Positions 32,407 through 33,902 of a stretch of 33,902 nucleotides of DNA are shown here, piece by piece. The stretch comes from Gemmatimonadetes bacterium 13_2_20CM_2_65_7. Its GTDB lineage: Bacteria > Gemmatimonadota > Gemmatimonadetes > Gemmatimonadales > GWC2-71-9. Both the position numbers and the translations under genes were made by a program. Location of the stretch: NCBI GenBank assembly GCA_001915025.1, contig MNDR01000052.1, positions 1-33,902 of the forward strand, read 5' to 3'. The notes under the pieces are model-generated. The model was not told the origin of the DNA, searched no databases, and saw nothing but the letters and a program-made list of their open reading frames with translations. Position 1 is the first letter of the stretch; every line of letters begins with the position of its first letter.

Positions 32407-32970
32407 TTAACTACGCGGCAAGCCTATCTGGAGCCCGCGAAAACCGCAATTCGTGTCGTCGAGGATTTCCATTTTGAGATGACGTCCGGTCGGAGCGGAT
32501 GTCGTGTCGATGCTCACAACGTGCAGCTTGGCATAGTAGGCGCCGGGTAATCCGTTGGGACAGGTAACGGGACGCGATTGCGCAATCGCGACGGTGTTGG
32601 AATCGACCACGACCGCGCTGTCCAGCTGATAGCGACCCGTCGGCGCGATGCGGATCGAATCGAATGGCACGGCACTGATCTGTAGCCCGGAGAGACGTCC
32701 GAGTTTCAAAGGACCCGTCGGCAGCAACAGGCCTCTGCCGGTGCTGTCGATATCAAACGCAAAGTCGAACGGAATAAATCCGTCCGTACGCACAACGATT
32801 CCCTGCGCCATGTAATAACCCGAGGGCGTCGCGACCGGGGTCTTACTGAGCGCGTAGATGGATACTGTGTCCACCTTGTTCGCAAAGCTGGCCGATAGGC
32901 CCAGGGAATCGCCGCAGGCGGCGATGAGTGCGAGCGCGAACAGCGGCAGGTACCGCGTGACGTAACGCAT
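32407..32970 (-). CDS. Putative lipoprotein of unknown function
   Basis: A 187-residue protein with a signal peptide and lipobox LIAAC (Cys19), so it should be lipid-anchored in the envelope. The rest is β-rich with several short repeats of polar and hydrophobic residues (VDTVSIYALSKTP, FAFDIDSTGRGLLLPTG) and two C-terminal cysteines (CPNG, TNCGF) that may form a disulfide. I do not recognise a family. Start ATG 32970 fits the predicted promoter at 32983-33010. It lies directly upstream of serS with a three-base gap, so it is probably first in the serS-kinase-uvrD-gatCAB transcript. Confidence 0.8.
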   Translation of the reverse strand: MRYVTRYLPLFALALIAACGDSLGLSASFANKVDTVSIYALSKTPVATPSGYYMAQGIVVRTDGFIPFDFAFDIDSTGRGLLLPTGPLKLGRLSGLQISAVPFDSIRIAPTGRYQLDSAVVVDSNTVAIAQSRPVTCPNGLPGAYYAKLHVVSIDTTSAPTGRHLKMEILDDTNCGFRGLQIGLPRS

Positions 32971-32982
32971 AGGGTGCTGGAG

Positions 32983-33010
32983 AACTTACGGCGCCGTTCG
33001 AGTGGGTCAA
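32983..33010 (-). promoter_or_regulatory. Predicted promoter of the lipoprotein-serS operon
   Basis: TTGACC (33010-33005) and TAAGTT (32988-32983) with a 16-base spacer. The start site would be near 32976, leaving about six bases before the ATG at 32970. Confidence 0.45.
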
Positions 33011-33024
33011 CCCATAGTCAATGC

Positions 33025-33053
33025 TTGACTTCGACTTCCCGGAAACCTAGGTT
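33025..33053 (+). promoter_or_regulatory. Predicted promoter of the roadblock/response-regulator genes
   Basis: TTGACT (33025-33030) and TAGGTT (33048-33053) with a 17-base spacer. Transcription would start near 33060, only about three bases before the ATG at 33063. It is divergent from the lipoprotein promoter, and the two -35 boxes are 14 bases apart. Confidence 0.45.
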
Positions 33054-33062
33054 GCCGCGCGT

Positions 33063-33416
33063 ATGGCGACCATCCGCGACGTGGTGGAAGCGCTCGGCCG
33101 CTCCGGCGGCGTGGACGCGGTAGTCGTGGTGGGCCGCGACGGGCTGCCCATCGATTCTCGCGTCGCGAATGGCGTGGATGCCGAAAGTGTCGCCGCGCTG
33201 CTGCCCTCCGCGATCAAGCATATGGCGGAGCTCGGCGACGCGGGTGGACGTGGCGATTTCAATACCGCCGTGATCGAGTTCGGGCGTGGCCTGGCGATCG
33301 TGGCTGTCCTCAACGTCGAAGCCCTCCTCGTCATGCTGGTGCAGCCCGCGACGAACGTGGGCGCCCTCCTGTTCGATCTCCGCCGTCATCGCACGGCCAT
33401 CGCCGGGCTGCTGTAA
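33063..33416 (+). CDS. Roadblock/LC7 domain protein
   Basis: A 117-residue single-domain roadblock/LC7 protein: ATIRDVVEALGRSGGVDAVVVVGRDGLPIDSR at the N-terminus, then AALLPSAIKHMAELGDAGGRG and NTAVIEFGRGLAIVAVLNVEALLVMLVQP. Such proteins (MglB in gliding bacteria) are often GAPs or scaffolds for small Ras-like GTPases; no GTPase is present here. The cytoplasmic location is inferred from the absence of a signal. The response regulator begins 13 bases downstream, so the two are probably co-transcribed. Confidence 0.88.
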   Translation: MATIRDVVEALGRSGGVDAVVVVGRDGLPIDSRVANGVDAESVAALLPSAIKHMAELGDAGGRGDFNTAVIEFGRGLAIVAVLNVEALLVMLVQPATNVGALLFDLRRHRTAIAGLL

Positions 33417-33429
33417 GCGGAGGTCCGCA

Positions 33430-33825
33430 GTGACCACCGCGCGACACCTTCTCGTAGTGGACGACGAGCCTCATATCGGGCTCGTCCTGCGACCGTACCT
33501 CGAGCAGCTCGGCTACCGCGTGAGCTTCGCGCGCACGCTGGACGAAGCGCGCACCGCGATGCGCGCCCTGCCTCCCGCCGATGCCCTGCTCCTCGATCTG
33601 CACCTGCCCGACGGCTCGGGTCTCGACTTCCTGCGCGATCTCCGTAAACAGGGCGGCACGGCGCGCCTGCCCGTTCTGGTGCTCACCGCGGAAGGAGAGG
33701 ACCGGATTCTGCGCGAAGCGCGTCGCCTCGGCGCCGCGCTCGTGACCAAGCCGTTCAGCCCGACCAAGCTGAGCCAGCGCATCGCCATGATGTTCGGCGA
33801 TATTAAGGAGGGCGAACCCGAGTGA
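33430..33825 (+). CDS. Single-domain response regulator (CheY-like receiver)
   Basis: A 131-residue receiver domain with the acidic pair in VVDDEPH (D11, D12), the phospho-acceptor Asp56 in LLLDLHLPDGSG, the Thr in VLVLTAEGED and the Lys in VTKPFSPTKL. No output domain follows, so it should act by protein contact. The GTG at 33430 has GGAGG upstream; the longer open frame runs inside the roadblock gene. No kinase is adjacent on this strand. It overlaps the next gene by GTGA. Confidence 0.92.
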   Translation: MTTARHLLVVDDEPHIGLVLRPYLEQLGYRVSFARTLDEARTAMRALPPADALLLDLHLPDGSGLDFLRDLRKQGGTARLPVLVLTAEGEDRILREARRLGAALVTKPFSPTKLSQRIAMMFGDIKEGEPE

Positions 33826-33902
33826 GCACGTGGGCCGCAATTCTCGCCGGGGGCTCGGGGACGCGTTTCTGGCCGCTCTCAACGCCGGAACGACCGAAGC
33901 AG
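33822..33902 (+). CDS. manC: Mannose-1-phosphate guanylyltransferase (N-terminus only)
   Basis: Only 27 codons are in the window: the start GTG 33822 and the nucleotidyltransferase signature AAILAGGSGTRFWPLS, ending PERPKQ. That signature, with FWPLS rather than LWPLS/LYPLT, is typical of GDP-mannose pyrophosphorylases, which make GDP-mannose for glycans. The start overlaps the response-regulator stop (GTGA). The symbol is provisional because the rest lies outside. Confidence 0.8.
   Translation, partial: MSTWAAILAGGSGTRFWPLSTPERPKQ

Noticed and set aside
29988-33825. Histidine kinase and response regulator as a classical two-component operon
   Set aside because: They are on opposite strands and separated by serS, the lipoprotein and the roadblock gene. 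Pairing is possible but not shown by the layout.
1-33902. Mobile elements, prophage, CRISPR arrays, rRNA
   Set aside because: No transposase, integrase or phage gene, no regularly spaced direct repeats and no rRNA sequence were recognised; gene content is housekeeping throughout.

Overview
The window is GC-rich, very densely packed bacterial chromosome with no mobile element, prophage, CRISPR array or rRNA that I can see. Several features point to a Gram-negative bacterium: an LpxH-type phosphatase, lipoproteins and Sec-exported proteins, a high GC content, and a standard translation/peptidoglycan gene set. The style (small lipoproteins, a DUF5683-like protein, a long gatCAB-uvrD-serS run) suggests Gemmatimonadota or a near relative; that placement is inference from recall, not a search. 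Most genes lie on the minus strand and overlap their neighbours by 1 or 4 bases (ATGA, GTGA, TGATG), which implies long translationally coupled operons.

Layout. 1-2214 (minus): deoxyribose-phosphate aldolase and an overlapping aldehyde dehydrogenase that runs off the left edge. 2246-3430 (minus): an exported protein of unknown function with 18 cysteines in nine regular pairs. 3484-4248 (plus): an LpxH-like phosphatase, meeting murI tail to tail.

22327-4220 (minus): an almost unbroken co-directional block. In order of transcription it holds murA and a YlmD/PgeF protein; then, after a promoter and a terminator-like hairpin, rimP (broken), nusA, an L7Ae-like protein, infB, ylxP, rbfA, truB, ribF, secD, secF, tatD, fhs and ridA; then a selenocysteine tRNA (selC), three zinc-ribbon paralogues, a diacylglycerol-kinase-like enzyme, a DUF5683-like protein and murI. 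It combines transcription and translation factors, Sec translocation, one-carbon metabolism, Sec decoding and peptidoglycan precursor synthesis.

22372-24778 (plus): an antiporter-like membrane protein, a DUF948-like protein and an exported zinc phospholipase C-like protein, each overlapping the next. 33010-24775 (minus): lipoprotein, serS, histidine kinase, uvrD/pcrA, gatC, gatA and gatB, apparently one operon. 33025-end (plus): a roadblock/LC7 protein, a single-domain response regulator and the start of a mannose-1-phosphate guanylyltransferase. No stretch longer than 300 bases lacks a gene.

The points most worth checking are: (i) rimP and gatB both carry internal deletions of roughly 100-130 bases, removing conserved cores; (ii) the Cys-pair repeat protein at 2246-3430; (iii) selC followed by a tandem zinc-ribbon family whose first member seems truncated and frameshifted at its start; (iv) MurA with Asp instead of the catalytic Cys; (v) tatD with no standard start codon able to include its metal-binding HxH motif; (vi) promoters that predict almost leaderless mRNAs.
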